From assembly GCA_028820655.1 (NCBI GenBank), contig JAPPIK010000045.1, positions 62,001 to 126,000 on the forward strand: 64,000 nucleotides of DNA, written 5' to 3'. Below, one piece after another: positions 52,404 through 63,002 of the stretch (the stretch's first letter is position 1; every line of letters begins with the position of its first letter). The position numbers were made by a program, and so were the translations under genes. Below the pieces are notes generated by a model, which worked only from the letters and a program-made list of their open reading frames with translations, did no database searches and had not been told where the DNA came from. Origin of the DNA: Candidatus Poribacteria bacterium (lineage in GTDB: Bacteria; Poribacteria; WGA-4E; JAJDTR01).

Positions 52404-55400
52404 ATGGCAACATCCGCATTTGTACATCTTCATAATCATAGTGAATACAGTTTTCTTGACGGCGCGTGCCATATCGATGGCATCATTGATTGGGCACATG
52501 AGCAAAGCGTGCAAGCAGTGGCGTTGACCGATCACGGCAACATGTTCGGCGCGTGGGAGTTCTACAAGAAGGCAAAAGACAAAGGGGTTAATCCCATCGT
52601 GGGTTGCGAGGTCTATGTTGCCCCCGAGAGCCGCCACGAGCGCGGACGGGAACAGGGGAGCGCTTATCACCTGACGCTGCTTGCGGAGGATGCCACCGGC
52701 TATCGAAACCTCATGAAGTTAGTGTCGCTCGGCTATCTGGAGGGATTCTACTCCAAACCTCGAATCGACATGGAAATCCTGCGCGCGCATCGGGATGGCA
52801 TCATCGCGCTGACGGGGTGCATCCAAGGGTATGTCCCGGCGCTATTGGCAGCGAACCAGCGCGAAGCGGCAGTGAAGAACTTTCAGCGGTTGCAGGATGT
52901 TATGGGGGACGGCAATCTGTATGTGGAGGTTCAGAATCACGGGATTCCCGATGAGAAGCGCGCCTACGCGGTGATGACCCAACTTGCTCAAGAGCACGGT
53001 CTCCCGATTGTTGGGACAAATGACTGCCACTACCTCAGCCGATCAGATCACAAAATGCACGATGTGTTGCTGTGTATCCAGATGAAACGCACGGTGGATG
53101 AAGAAAATCGCATGCGGTTCCTCAACGAATTCTATTTCAAGGATATTGATGAGATGCACGAGGCGCTGAAGGATTTTCCGCCGGAAGCGATTACGAATAC
53201 GCTTGAGATAGCGAATCGTTGCCAGCTTGAACTCGACTACGGCGAGCACATCATGCCGAAATACGAAGTTCCGGAGGGGTTCACGGCCGATTCGTATCTC
53301 GCAAAACTGTGCGAGGATGCGCTGCGCGAGAAGCTTGGTGGACTCTCGGCGCAAATGAAAAAACGGCTTGACGATGAACTTGACGTTATTCAGAAGACTG
53401 GCTACGCCGGTTACCTGCTGATTGTGTGGGATTATGTCAACTTTGCGCGGCAGCAAAAAATCCCATTTATCGGCCGCGGGTCGGCGGGCGGAAGTTTGGC
53501 GATGTACGCGCTTGGCGTGACGACGTTCAACCCGCTGGAGTACGATTGCCTGTTCGAGCGGTTTCTCAATCTCGAACGCGTTAGCATGCCCGATATCGAC
53601 ATCGACTTCGGAGACGAACACCGGAAAATAGTAATCGACTATCTATCGGAGAAGTACGGTTCGGAGTGTGTCGGCCAGGTGGCGACCTTCAGCACCTTCG
53701 CCGCAAAAGCGGCAGTTACCGATGTGGGCCGCGCGCTGAATATGGAGATGCAGGATGTTCGCCGAGTGACGCAATTGATCCCTGCGGTTCCCGGGGTGAC
53801 ACTCGACGAATCATTGGGGGAGGTACAGCGATTCCGGGAGCTCGCCGAAGCGCCGGAAAACCTCGACATGATGGAGGTCGCCAAGTCAATCGAGGGCATG
53901 AAGCGGCATGTCTCGATTCACGCCTGCGGGATTGTATTGGCAAACGGTCCGTTGACGGACTATGTTCCACTTTTCAAGGACAAGAACGACCGCGTCGCTA
54001 CTCAGTATAATCTAAAGACGCTTGAAGATGTGGGCATGGTGAAGTTCGACTTCCTCGGTCTGCGAACATTGAGTGAGGCGCATCATTGTCTCGCGCAGAT
54101 AAAGGCGCGGCACGGGGTTGAGCTTACGCTTGAGGGCATTCCGCTCGATGATGAAAAGACGTATCAGGTCATCAGCGCGGGATTGGTCGCCGGTCTGTTC
54201 CAATTGGAAACCTCGCCGGGGATGCGGCGTGTCACAATGCAAATCAAACCCAACAATTTCGAGGATTTCGTGCCGATTTCCGCGCTTTACCGCCCCGGTC
54301 CCCTTGACAGCGGCATGATGGACAGCTTCATTCGCCGAAAGCTAAAGGTCGAACAGGTGAGCTATCTTCACCCGACGCTGGAAGATGCGCTGAAGAACAC
54401 CTACGGCGTTTGCATCTACCAAGAGCAAGTGATGCAGATTGCGAGAGACATGGCGGGTTTTACGCTTGGGGAAGCGGACGTGCTCCGCGATGCGATGGGC
54501 AAGAAAAAGATGGACGTGCTCAAGATGCAGCGCGAGAAGTTCATCAAGGGGGCCGAGAATAACGGGATTGACGAAAAAAAGGCGGGCGAGGTTTTCGACT
54601 ATCTCGAACCGTTCGGTCGATATGCTTTTAATCGTTCGCACACCGTCGCCTATGCGATAATGTCCTATCAGACGGCGTACCTCAAGACGCACTATCCGCG
54701 GGAGTTCATGGCGTCGATTATGAGCGGGGAGTCGGGTTCCAGCGATAAGATTGTGAAGTATATCGCCGAGTGCCGCCAACTATCGGAATTTCTCGGCATA
54801 AAGATGGACGTACTTCCGCCGGACGTGAATAGCAGCGGTTGGGATTTCACCGTGGACGGAGAGGACATTCGGTTCGGATTGGCGGCTGTCAAGAACGTCA
54901 ACGAGGGAGCGATTGAGTCTATAGTGGAAACCCGCGAAAAGGACGGTTCGTTCACATCGCTGCAAGATTTCTGCGAGCGCGTCGACACGAAGGCCGTCAG
55001 TAAGAGAGTGGTCGAAAGTTTGATAATGGCGGGAGCATTTGATTCGTTTGAAGGACACAGGGCTCAGCAGTTAACCAACTTGGAGCAGGTGATGCGGGTG
55101 GCGCAGTCTGCGCAAGCTGATCGGGAAAAGGGGCAGATGAATCTGTTTGGCGCCGCGGAGCAGGAATTGCCGGTTACGGAACCGGTTCTTGAAGAGGTGT
55201 CGGAGTGGGAACAAGACGAGGTGCTAAAGAATGAGAAGGAACAACTCGGATTCTATCTCTCCGGGCATCCATTGGAAGCCTACGATGATGTGCTTGACTA
55301 TTTTACCACGGCATCGTCGCAAACTCTTGCCGAGAATACCAACGGAACGGAAGTGTACGTTGCCGGTCAGATATCTTCGTTTCGCCTCACCAAAACGAGA

Positions 55401-55940
55401 AGAACAGGTGAATCGATGGCTATTCTTGTGATTGAAGACTTGGAGGGCGCCTTCGATGTGGTTGTTTTTCCGGAGGCGTACAAGATTTCGCAACATGCCA
55501 TTGAGGAAGGAAACTTCGTGTGGGTACGCGGGGCGGTGAGCCAGAATCGGGGGCAAGCGAGAACCGACGAAGGGGAGATTGAAGAGGATGTGCGACAGAT
55601 TCAAGCTGACGAAATTCTGCCTATTGGCCAGGTCGAAAGCAAGACTTCGGCAGTTGAGGTCACGATTCCCGAAGTGGATGTAGAAAATCTGGAAAAGATA
55701 GGAATGCTAAAAGAAATCTGTAGCCAACATAGAGGCGAACACGACCTTATTTTAAGGCTCCCATACCCGCGGTATGGTGAAGTTATTGCCCAATGCGATG
55801 CAAGAAAGTACGTAGTCTCCTATGAACCCGAGCTTGTGGCGAAAGTTGAGGAGCTTTTTGGAGCTAACAGCATAAAACCTAGCAATCGGACAACGCGGGT
55901 TGGAAAACGCACGAACGGTTCGTCGGTGAGCTATGTGTAA
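52404..55940 (+). CDS. dnaE: DNA polymerase III alpha subunit
   Basis: The 1178-residue replicative polymerase has an N-terminal PHP domain (FVHLHNHSEYSFLDG, ALTDHGNMFG), the palm with catalytic aspartates in PDIDIDF (residues 396-402, D397/D399/D401), GRGSAGGSL just before, the fingers and thumb, helix-hairpin-helix region, an OB domain (VYVAGQISSFRLTKTRRTGE) and a C-terminal tail. The PHP metal-binding residues look intact, so it may keep proofreading or pyrophosphatase activity. AAGGAG lies 5 bases before the ATG. Length is normal for the DnaE1 group. Confidence 0.95.
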   Translation: MATSAFVHLHNHSEYSFLDGACHIDGIIDWAHEQSVQAVALTDHGNMFGAWEFYKKAKDKGVNPIVGCEVYVAPESRHERGREQGSAYHLTLLAEDATGYRNLMKLVSLGYLEGFYSKPRIDMEILRAHRDGIIALTGCIQGYVPALLAANQREAAVKNFQRLQDVMGDGNLYVEVQNHGIPDEKRAYAVMTQLAQEHGLPIVGTNDCHYLSRSDHKMHDVLLCIQMKRTVDEENRMRFLNEFYFKDIDEMHEALKDFPPEAITNTLEIANRCQLELDYGEHIMPKYEVPEGFTADSYLAKLCEDALREKLGGLSAQMKKRLDDELDVIQKTGYAGYLLIVWDYVNFARQQKIPFIGRGSAGGSLAMYALGVTTFNPLEYDCLFERFLNLERVSMPDIDIDFGDEHRKIVIDYLSEKYGSECVGQVATFSTFAAKAAVTDVGRALNMEMQDVRRVTQLIPAVPGVTLDESLGEVQRFRELAEAPENLDMMEVAKSIEGMKRHVSIHACGIVLANGPLTDYVPLFKDKNDRVATQYNLKTLEDVGMVKFDFLGLRTLSEAHHCLAQIKARHGVELTLEGIPLDDEKTYQVISAGLVAGLFQLETSPGMRRVTMQIKPNNFEDFVPISALYRPGPLDSGMMDSFIRRKLKVEQVSYLHPTLEDALKNTYGVCIYQEQVMQIARDMAGFTLGEADVLRDAMGKKKMDVLKMQREKFIKGAENNGIDEKKAGEVFDYLEPFGRYAFNRSHTVAYAIMSYQTAYLKTHYPREFMASIMSGESGSSDKIVKYIAECRQLSEFLGIKMDVLPPDVNSSGWDFTVDGEDIRFGLAAVKNVNEGAIESIVETREKDGSFTSLQDFCERVDTKAVSKRVVESLIMAGAFDSFEGHRAQQLTNLEQVMRVAQSAQADREKGQMNLFGAAEQELPVTEPVLEEVSEWEQDEVLKNEKEQLGFYLSGHPLEAYDDVLDYFTTASSQTLAENTNGTEVYVAGQISSFRLTKTRRTGESMAILVIEDLEGAFDVVVFPEAYKISQHAIEEGNFVWVRGAVSQNRGQARTDEGEIEEDVRQIQADEILPIGQVESKTSAVEVTIPEVDVENLEKIGMLKEICSQHRGEHDLILRLPYPRYGEVIAQCDARKYVVSYEPELVAKVEELFGANSIKPSNRTTRVGKRTNGSSVSYV

Positions 55941-56050
55941 GGAGAGATTGAACGTCGTGAATCGCCGATTTCCCCATTCGGATCAATTTAAGAAAGTTCG
56001 TTTCGTATTGGTAGGGCTTTCTGTCGAAAACCCTGTGGATAGTCCCTACT

Positions 56051-56068
56051 GGGCGGGGAAACCCCGCC
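56051..56068. repeat. GC-rich hairpin downstream of dnaE
   Basis: GGGCGGGG-AA-ACCCCGCCC-type stem followed 10 bases later by seven T. It is a dispersed GGGGCGGG hairpin repeat (compare 45775, 46153) and could act as a weak terminator. A second hairpin GGGGTTGGG/CCCAACCCC lies at ~56129-56149. Confidence 0.45.
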
Positions 56069-56208
56069 CCTACGACGTTTTTTTGTACCTTGCACCCTAA
56101 TTTGATATGCGGACTCGGTTCAGTCCGTAGGGGTTGGGTCTCCCAACCCCTTTGGTACTGCGTATCGAATCTGTGCCGCTACGTCTTCACACTACGGAAG
56201 GAATTATC

Positions 56209-57030
56209 ATGCAGTATCGCACACTTGGACGAACCGGTTTACGGGTTTCGGAGGTCGGATATGGCGGCGGACGCGTCAATCCCAACCAGGACAGACGTGC
56301 GTTGGTGGAGATGCTCCACGCCGCCTTTGCAGCCGGGTTAAACTATCTTGACACGGCTCCCGACTACGGGGGCGGATTCAGCGAGATCGTCATTGGTGAT
56401 GCCGTCAAGGGGCGGCGAGAAGAGTGCGTTATCGCAACCAAGACCGAGGCCTACGATCCCGAGGGCATCACCGCGGATGTGGAAGGTAGTCTGAAGCGGC
56501 TGGGGGTAGATGTGATTGACGTGCTCCAGTTTCACGGCGGGTGGTTCAGTGAGGACGAGACGCACCAAGTTTTGGATAACGGTGGATTGGAGACCTACCA
56601 ACGGATACGCGATCAGGGAAAGGTCCGGTTTCTGGGTTTTTCGGCTGATGGTCCCTCGGCGGGCGTCGAGCGCATGATTTCCACGGGCGAGTTCGACGTG
56701 ATTCAGACACATTACAATCTGATGTATCAAAGCACTTGTGACGCTTTCGGGAATCGTGGCGTTATCCCCGATGCGGAGGCGCAGCGGATGGGGATCGTGC
56801 TGATGCGGTCGACAACAAGCGGCGCCTTCCCGAAACTGATGCGCCACTGTTTTGGTGAGGAGATGGAGGGCGTCGATCTTGACAGTTTTCTGTTGAACTT
56901 TGTACTGTCCAACCCGATGATTGATTCAGCCCTGATGAGCCTGCGGAGCATCGAGGATGTAAATTGGACGAACGCCGTTTCGGACGACGCTGATGGGCGG
57001 CTCGATTTACGGGAGATTTATAGGAGATAG
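56209..57030 (+). CDS. Aldo/keto reductase
   Basis: The 273-residue protein has the AKR catalytic tetrad: D48 and Y53 (YLDTAPDYGGG), K78 (VIATKTE), H109 (VLQFHGGW). It reduces a carbonyl using NADPH; substrate unknown. ATG 56209 is chosen because GGAAGGA precedes it and MQYRTLGRTGLRVSEVG is the classic AKR start; the frame upstream runs through a GGGGTTGGG hairpin repeat and is not coding. The C-terminal part is shorter than in many AKRs (~310), lacking some of the cofactor-binding end. Confidence 0.88.
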   Translation: MQYRTLGRTGLRVSEVGYGGGRVNPNQDRRALVEMLHAAFAAGLNYLDTAPDYGGGFSEIVIGDAVKGRREECVIATKTEAYDPEGITADVEGSLKRLGVDVIDVLQFHGGWFSEDETHQVLDNGGLETYQRIRDQGKVRFLGFSADGPSAGVERMISTGEFDVIQTHYNLMYQSTCDAFGNRGVIPDAEAQRMGIVLMRSTTSGAFPKLMRHCFGEEMEGVDLDSFLLNFVLSNPMIDSALMSLRSIEDVNWTNAVSDDADGRLDLREIYRR

Positions 57031-57059
57031 AGCTTGCGCAAAGGATCACATTAGGGAAG

Positions 57060-57245
57060 TTTATTCGCTCAGTTGGCGCTATGCGCGGCGGGGCAAAGGA
57101 TCTACTATCGCGCTCCCTGTTTGGCCGGTTGATCCTATTCGGTCACTTGATCGCCCGTTGTTCACTCGGTTGATCGCTAATCGCTCGCTTGGCCCCACAC
57201 TGCGGCTTTCAAAGGCTGGTGCGCAGTGCGCACCCTACGAATGTG
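57060..57245 (-). repeat. Repeat cluster between aldo/keto reductase and acnA
   Basis: Reverse-oriented GATCAA/GCGATAG copies (TCTACTATCGCGCTCCCTG, GGTTGATCCTATTCGGTCAC, TTGATCGCTAATCGCTCG) are followed by GGTGCGCAGTGCGCACCCTA at ~57219, a palindrome also present at ~8823. Confidence 0.55.
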
Positions 57246-57256
57246 CAAAGTCGAGC

Positions 57257-59950
57257 TCAGGCGCGGTTCATCAGATCGCGGATTACATAGTCCAAGATTC
57301 CGCCGTGCTTATAATACTCAACCTCGATTGAAGCGTCGATTCGTACGAGCAATTCCGTTTCCCGCCTCTCGCCGGTAGCACCGATAATTTCAATCGTAAC
57401 AGTCTGTCCGGGTCGGAGTTCCTCCGTGACGCCGGTAATGTTGATGACCTCGCTCCCATCCAATCCCAGGGATTGTACGTTCTCGCCATTTTGGAACTGC
57501 AACGGCAAAATCCCCATCCCGATCAAGTTGCTGCGGTGGATGCGCTCGAAACTCTCCACGATGACCGCTCTAACGCCCTGTAGCTTAGGTCCCTTCGCCG
57601 CCCAATCCCGCGAACTGCCCATGCCATAGTCGTTCCCCGCAAAGATGACGGTTGGTATGTCGTTCTGCATGTAGTGCATCGCCGCTTCGTAGATGGTCGT
57701 CTGCTTCTCGTCGGGATATTGAATGGTGAATCCGCCTTCAACCCCCGGAAGCATGAGATTCTTGACCCGATTGTTGGCAAATGTGCCGCGCGCCATAACC
57801 CGATCGTTGCCGCGGCGTGCACCGTAGGTATTGAAGTCTCGTCCGTCGACACCGTGATCGATGAGGTACTGCCCCGCAGGGCTTTCCGGGGAGATTGACC
57901 CGGCGGGCGAGATGTGGTCAGTGGTGACCGAATCGCCGAAGATTCCGAGGATCCGTGCCTCCTTGATGCCCGTGATGGGGTCCGGCTCCGGTTTAAAGTC
58001 TTCAAAGAAAGGCGGTTTCTGAACGTAGGTGCTTTCCTCTCGCCACTGGAAGAGCGCACCTTTCCCGCCCTCTAGGTCGTCCCATTCCGGTACGCGGTCG
58101 CTTATGCCCTCGTATGTCCGCTTGAATGTCACGGCGTCCACTGATTGACTGATGAGGTCGGTTATCTCTGAGTGGGAGGGCCAAATGTCCCGCAGATAGA
58201 CCGCTTCCCCCTCGTCGTTATGTCCGAGCGGTTCCGTCTCGAGATTGATGTCGACACGTCCCGCGATGCCGTAAGCGACTACAAGCGGCGGTGACATCAG
58301 GAAATTGGCTTTGACATCGGGATGGACGCGCGCCTCGAAATTTCGATTCCCGCTGAGAACGCTCGCGGTGACGAGGTTGCGATCGCCAATCGCCTCCTGA
58401 ACCACCTCGTCGAGCGGCCCGCTGTTCCCAATGCAAGTTGTGCAACCGTATCCCACCACGTCGAAGCCCAGTTTTTTGAGATAGGGAAGGAGACCGGTAT
58501 TTTGTAAATACTCCGTCACAACTCGCGAACCGGGCGCGAGGCTGGTTTTGACGTAGTCGGGGACCGATAAACCTCTTTCGATCGCATTCTTGGCAAGTAA
58601 ACCGGCGCCGATCATGACGGATGGGTTGCTCGTGTTCGTGCAACTGGTGATGGCGGCAATAACGACAGAGCCGTGCGTAACATCGTAATGATTCGTCTCG
58701 ACTTTGTCGTCACCCAATCCGTAGCCGCCATCGGAAATTGGCTGTGCCAGCAGGGCTTTGAACGCCTCCTTAACCTTTGGCAACTCGATCCTATCTTGGG
58801 GCCGCTTGGGACCCGAAATGCTCGGCTCGATTGCGTCGAGATCGATCTCCAGAATGTCGGAGTATTCGACCTCGCCCACCATCGGAATCCCGAACAGCGA
58901 CTGCTCTTTGAAGTAGGCTTCCACCAACCGCACGTGTGCCTCGTCTCTACCGGTGAGTCGAAGATAACGCATCGCCTCGTCGTCGGGCGGGAAGAAACCG
59001 ATGGTCGCGCCATACTCCGGGCACATGTTAGAGATTGTGGCGCGATCGGGAAGCGAGAGCGCCTCCACCCCTTTGCCGTAGAACTCCACAAACTTTCCGA
59101 CAACCTGCTTTTCCCGCAGCCGCTGCGTGACGGTAAGGACGAGATCGGTTGCGGTTACGCCCTCTTTGACGGCGCCGGTCAGATGCACGCCGAGCACTTC
59201 GGGAGTCAATATGTAGACGGGTTGCCCCAACATGGCGGCTTCCGCCTCAATGCCGCCAACCCCCCATCCGACAACACCTAGACCGTTAATCATCGTCGTA
59301 TGGGAGTCCGTACCAACCAAAGTGTCGAAGTAGGCGATGGTCTTCCCGTCAGTTTCGTCCGCCATCACGCATTTCGCCAGATATTCGAGGTTGACCTGAT
59401 GTACAATGCCGACGGAAGGTGGCACAATCTTGAATTTCTCAAGAGCTTGTTGCCCCCATTTCAGAAATTCGTAGCGTTCCTTGTTGCGTTCAAACTCGCG
59501 TTTTGTGTTGATTTGTAGCGAGTTGGCAGATCCGTATGAATCCACTTGTACGGAGTGATCGATAACCAGATCGACGGGGACAAGCGGTTCGATCATCATC
59601 GGGTCGCCGCCGAGTTCCTGAACGGCGGCGCGCATAGCCGCAATGTCAACGACAAGCGGCACGCCGGTGAAATCTTGAGCAACGACTCGCGCCGGCTTAA
59701 ACGGCAACTCGACAGCTTTCGGATTTGCAGCGTTCCAGTTTGCCAAATCGGTGATGTCTTGCTCCGTGACTTGGTGGTCGTCAAAGTTTCTTAAAAGCGA
59801 TTCGATCAAAACTCTGATGCTTACTGGCAGCTTTGAGATGGGACCAATTCCGCGCTCCTCCAGCATGGGGAGCGAATAGTAATGGATCTGTCGCCCATCA
59901 GTTTCAAAGGATTGAAGCGAGTCAAAAAGTGTATGTGTTGATTCCGACAT
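57257..59950 (-). CDS. acnA: Aconitate hydratase A
   Basis: The 897-residue protein is a full-length AcnA/IRP-type aconitase, interconverting citrate and isocitrate in the TCA cycle. The 4Fe-4S ligands are C437 (TSCTNTSNP), C503 and C506 ([11 protein letters not shown]). Other active-site motifs, [20 protein letters not shown] and the C-terminal swivelling domain [16 protein letters not shown], are intact. AAGGAGC lies 7 bases before the ATG. The gene stands alone, divergent from the hypothetical gene at 60350. Confidence 0.96.
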   Translation of the reverse strand: MSESTHTLFDSLQSFETDGRQIHYYSLPMLEERGIGPISKLPVSIRVLIESLLRNFDDHQVTEQDITDLANWNAANPKAVELPFKPARVVAQDFTGVPLVVDIAAMRAAVQELGGDPMMIEPLVPVDLVIDHSVQVDSYGSANSLQINTKREFERNKERYEFLKWGQQALEKFKIVPPSVGIVHQVNLEYLAKCVMADETDGKTIAYFDTLVGTDSHTTMINGLGVVGWGVGGIEAEAAMLGQPVYILTPEVLGVHLTGAVKEGVTATDLVLTVTQRLREKQVVGKFVEFYGKGVEALSLPDRATISNMCPEYGATIGFFPPDDEAMRYLRLTGRDEAHVRLVEAYFKEQSLFGIPMVGEVEYSDILEIDLDAIEPSISGPKRPQDRIELPKVKEAFKALLAQPISDGGYGLGDDKVETNHYDVTHGSVVIAAITSCTNTSNPSVMIGAGLLAKNAIERGLSVPDYVKTSLAPGSRVVTEYLQNTGLLPYLKKLGFDVVGYGCTTCIGNSGPLDEVVQEAIGDRNLVTASVLSGNRNFEARVHPDVKANFLMSPPLVVAYGIAGRVDINLETEPLGHNDEGEAVYLRDIWPSHSEITDLISQSVDAVTFKRTYEGISDRVPEWDDLEGGKGALFQWREESTYVQKPPFFEDFKPEPDPITGIKEARILGIFGDSVTTDHISPAGSISPESPAGQYLIDHGVDGRDFNTYGARRGNDRVMARGTFANNRVKNLMLPGVEGGFTIQYPDEKQTTIYEAAMHYMQNDIPTVIFAGNDYGMGSSRDWAAKGPKLQGVRAVIVESFERIHRSNLIGMGILPLQFQNGENVQSLGLDGSEVINITGVTEELRPGQTVTIEIIGATGERRETELLVRIDASIEVEYYKHGGILDYVIRDLMNRA

Positions 59951-60349
59951 TCTGTTGCTCCTTCGGTTCTTGGATTCTTAGATATTCTTCAATTTTCATG
60001 CGTGCTAAATTCGTGTGGAGGGGATTTAGGCGAGGGTTGCGATCAAGTCAATTTGGAGTATAGGATTTTGGCATTCATCTCAGAACTTTCTGTCCTGCAA
60101 CCCATTTTTTTATGTACCTCTCTGGCTCGGTCATTATCTCATACGATAGTGCCTAGATGCAATGGAAAACCCGTGAAACCGATTTGGAATCGACGTTGGA
60201 TTTACTGCTTTCTATCACTTACTTCTATGCCGCACGTGAATTTAGCTCTGCAAGAATCTGTCACCGGTGTTTATCATACTTCGTTGTATCGTGTATAACG
60301 CGCCTCAGATTAGGCGCACTCTCAAGAGATTACGACATGGAGGCAAATC
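59951..60349. other. Intergenic region between divergent genes
   Basis: About 400 bases between acnA (minus) and the hypothetical gene (plus). I see no gene, strong hairpin or convincing promoter in it. Confidence 0.5.
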
Positions 60350-61141
60350 ATGGCAAGCACAGTAACGTTACCGGAAGATTTTTCCGACTATTTAAGCATA
60401 GAAAACGCCGCGCTCAGATTCAGAGAGGCAGTCCAAGTTGCCGAAAAGATTACGGCGAGGGGTGTCGAATTGTTCCCGAACTTCGATCACGCGGCAATCT
60501 TCACTGATCCACCCAATCTAGTTGCGGGACCACTGAAGCAATTGGGCTACGTCTCCGGCTGGGATGCGCGCTGTTATCCGTCGCCAGTGGACGGTTGCGA
60601 CTACATCAATGTTTCCGCGCGGCTCCCGGAGCACAGCTCCGCTCGAGGCAGAGGTTGGTTCGATTATGTGGCGGTAGTGCATCCCGTGGATGAACCGGCA
60701 CTGAATCACATGTTGAGCCAAGGTTACGGGAATCCGTTTATCCACCATCTTACGTGGGGGATTGTGCCGCCGCCGCGCACAGTTGAGGAAGATTTCGAGT
60801 ATGCAAGCCGCGCTGTGCCGTTCATGGTTGAGACGCGGAGGCTGATTGGCGAGGTGATTGGCGATGAGCCCGGAACACTCATCAGCGCTTTGCCGCAGGA
60901 GGTGATTGACCATCCAATGTTTGGTGAGTCGATTTCGACCTGGTTTGATGGCATGGACTCGGAGGAGTATCAGGTCGAATCAATGGATGGCGGCGGTTTC
61001 CTGATCCAGTTCTTCGTTCTCACCGGCGGGAGAATTGAGGTCGCTCTGCGCGTTGATACCAGACAGACATTCAATCCGAAAAGCGTGCATAAGATTTCCA
61101 AAGACGAGATCAGTACGGTTCAAGGAGCAGAAAATGATTGA
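60350..61141 (+). CDS. Conserved-looking protein of unknown function
   Basis: The 263-residue cytoplasmic protein has no recognisable signature. LFPNFDHAAIFTDPPNLVAG and NPFIHHLTWGIVPP place isolated His residues in beta-strand contexts, loosely reminiscent of the VOC/dioxygenase fold or DUF1338-like metal sites; this is a guess. Codon use and the uninterrupted length support a real gene. The start ATG at 60350 follows GGAGGCAA. No operon partner. Confidence 0.65.
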   Translation: MASTVTLPEDFSDYLSIENAALRFREAVQVAEKITARGVELFPNFDHAAIFTDPPNLVAGPLKQLGYVSGWDARCYPSPVDGCDYINVSARLPEHSSARGRGWFDYVAVVHPVDEPALNHMLSQGYGNPFIHHLTWGIVPPPRTVEEDFEYASRAVPFMVETRRLIGEVIGDEPGTLISALPQEVIDHPMFGESISTWFDGMDSEEYQVESMDGGGFLIQFFVLTGGRIEVALRVDTRQTFNPKSVHKISKDEISTVQGAEND

Positions 61142-61454
61142 AAAAGAGGCGGAAAAATGTTTTGTGGAAGGATGGAAGGGAGGAATTTTGGATGGACGTA
61201 GAATGGAATGGACCAGGAAAAGGATGGTATGTAGGGGGGTCAGAAGTTGCAATATGAATTCACGCGGAGGCTTGTTTCTGTTACCAAACTGAATAAAAGG
61301 CGTTATTCATTAAACGGCAGAAAAGGAAGGATAGCAAATCTGCGTTTTTATGCTTATCTACAGAGATCAAAAGGTCGGTGCTGTCGCGACAACCTGTGTC
61401 AAGTTTGGATGAATCACTATTGAGACTTTGACCTGTATCGTGCCAGTGGGGGAG
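61142..61454. other. Intergenic region
   Basis: About 310 purine-rich bases (GGAAGGATGGAAGGGAGG near 61165) with no gene or clear signal. Confidence 0.45.
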
Positions 61455-62855
61455 ATGAGAAAATACTGTATTGTCAGTTTGCTACTGCTGGGAATGGGTT
61501 TCGATGTAAGCGCCCATAATGTACCGTCGTATTACAGCAATAACGAGTCTCACACTCCGACCACGGATTTTCACCGCTGGGTGGTTAATAACGATGAGGA
61601 TAATTTGCACTGGCACTTTGGCGACGGTGAGGCTGGGGGTTGGAGTCCGTGTGTCGCGGCCGCGTATAATGAAGCGACTGACAGTTATGGGCTGCTGCCC
61701 GACGGAAACTGTGGAGAGTTCTCGACAAACCGGGGAAACTACGGGAATAACGTAAATAGTAACAACAACAATGACAATAATGACATTAATAGCCTCAATA
61801 GCCTCAATGACAACAGTGAGATTAATGAATTCAGTGACATCAATGGCGACAATGACAATAACGGGAACAATGGAAACAACGGCAACGACGTGAACAATGA
61901 TGGGAACAGCGGAGGAAATAATGACGGGAACAATGGGGGAAACAATGATGGGAATAACGGCGGGAACAACGGAGGCAGTGATGGTAACGGCGGGAACGGG
62001 GGAAATGCTGGTAATGGCAACCAAGGGCGTTCGACGGGTGGCGCGAGCGGCAGCGGTGGAAGTGCGGTACTGTGCGAAGATGGCAAAGGATATTCAGCAC
62101 CGGAAGAGAGTAACCATTGGCCAACTGCGACAGTTGTGGTCTCGGAAGAAGAAGATGATGATGAAGAGGACGGTGACGATTCCGAATCCGATTCAACAAC
62201 GCCTCCCGATCCGATAAAGAAGACTTCGGGGGAAAGTTCGGACTCTACGGCGTATCTCACCTTTACGATGATTTTCCCGAAGGGGGTCAATTCGCTGCAT
62301 CTTCCCTTCAAGCCGTATACCGCCTTCTATTTCACAGATCTGTTTGAATTATTGGAAAATGAGAATGTCAACTCGATTGCGGCACTGCGTCCGACCGTTC
62401 AGCTATGGTCAATCATATCAAGCTCTCCTTCAGTTCATGATGAATGGATTTCTCGCTATCGCGGTTTCCTCATAGACATGGAGGAGACGGTAGAGGTTAC
62501 GTTTATTCGCGATGCGTTCAATTATGGGTACGATATGATGTACCTCAAGGATGGGATGAACCTGATCGGCGTGCCGCGCAATTCGGATGATTTGGCGGTC
62601 GTGAGCGACTTCTTTGTAGTATTCGATTGTGTGGCATGGGTTGAGGTAATGATTGACGGAGACACGCAAATCCGGTATCATCCCGCGCTGGAGTCCACGC
62701 AGTTGGAGAGCACGCTGGATAGCGATACCGAGATTTCGGCGACGCAAGGCTATATGGTGATGTCTCTGGACGACGACGAATACCCGGTCTGGGGGGATCC
62801 TTGGGGTGAAAGGATTGAGCCGATGGCCGACGACCAAGGGACTAGTGAAGAATGA
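61455..62855 (+). CDS. Secreted protein with a long Asn/Gly-rich low-complexity stretch
   Basis: From ATG 61455 (466 residues) a signal peptide MRKYCIVSLLLLGMGFDVSA is followed by a ~60-residue folded region with HWHFGDGEAGGW and two Cys. Residues ~95-195 are an Asn-rich then Gly/Asn-rich repeat (NNDGNNGGNNDGNNGG), then an acidic run (SEEEDDDEEDGDDSESD) and a ~200-residue C-terminal domain (YLTFTMIFPKGVNSLHLPFK, MYLKDGMNLIGVPRNSDD) that resembles secreted beta-sandwich repeats. GGGGGAG overlaps close to the ATG, so an upstream TTG at 61428 is possible. The low-complexity DNA (AACAATG-type) is prone to slippage. Function unknown. Confidence 0.7.
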   Translation: MRKYCIVSLLLLGMGFDVSAHNVPSYYSNNESHTPTTDFHRWVVNNDEDNLHWHFGDGEAGGWSPCVAAAYNEATDSYGLLPDGNCGEFSTNRGNYGNNVNSNNNNDNNDINSLNSLNDNSEINEFSDINGDNDNNGNNGNNGNDVNNDGNSGGNNDGNNGGNNDGNNGGNNGGSDGNGGNGGNAGNGNQGRSTGGASGSGGSAVLCEDGKGYSAPEESNHWPTATVVVSEEEDDDEEDGDDSESDSTTPPDPIKKTSGESSDSTAYLTFTMIFPKGVNSLHLPFKPYTAFYFTDLFELLENENVNSIAALRPTVQLWSIISSSPSVHDEWISRYRGFLIDMEETVEVTFIRDAFNYGYDMMYLKDGMNLIGVPRNSDDLAVVSDFFVVFDCVAWVEVMIDGDTQIRYHPALESTQLESTLDSDTEISATQGYMVMSLDDDEYPVWGDPWGERIEPMADDQGTSEE

Positions 62856-62945
62856 GGAAGGAAGCGTGGTAGGCTAGCCGAAGCCAGGAGGAAAGTAAAG
62901 AGAGAATGCACGGGTCGGAGATTCAACACAACTTGAAAATTTAGC

Positions 62946-62974
62946 TTGTCGAAAAAAACAAAATATGTTACAAT
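62946..62974 (+). promoter_or_regulatory. Promoter of the pyrimidine operon
   Basis: TTGTCG (62946-62951), 17 bases, TACAAT (62969-62974). Transcription from ~62982 would produce the PyrR-regulated leader. Confidence 0.65.
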
Positions 62975-63002
62975 AAGATTGTTATACGAAGGTGTAGCTG
63001 AA

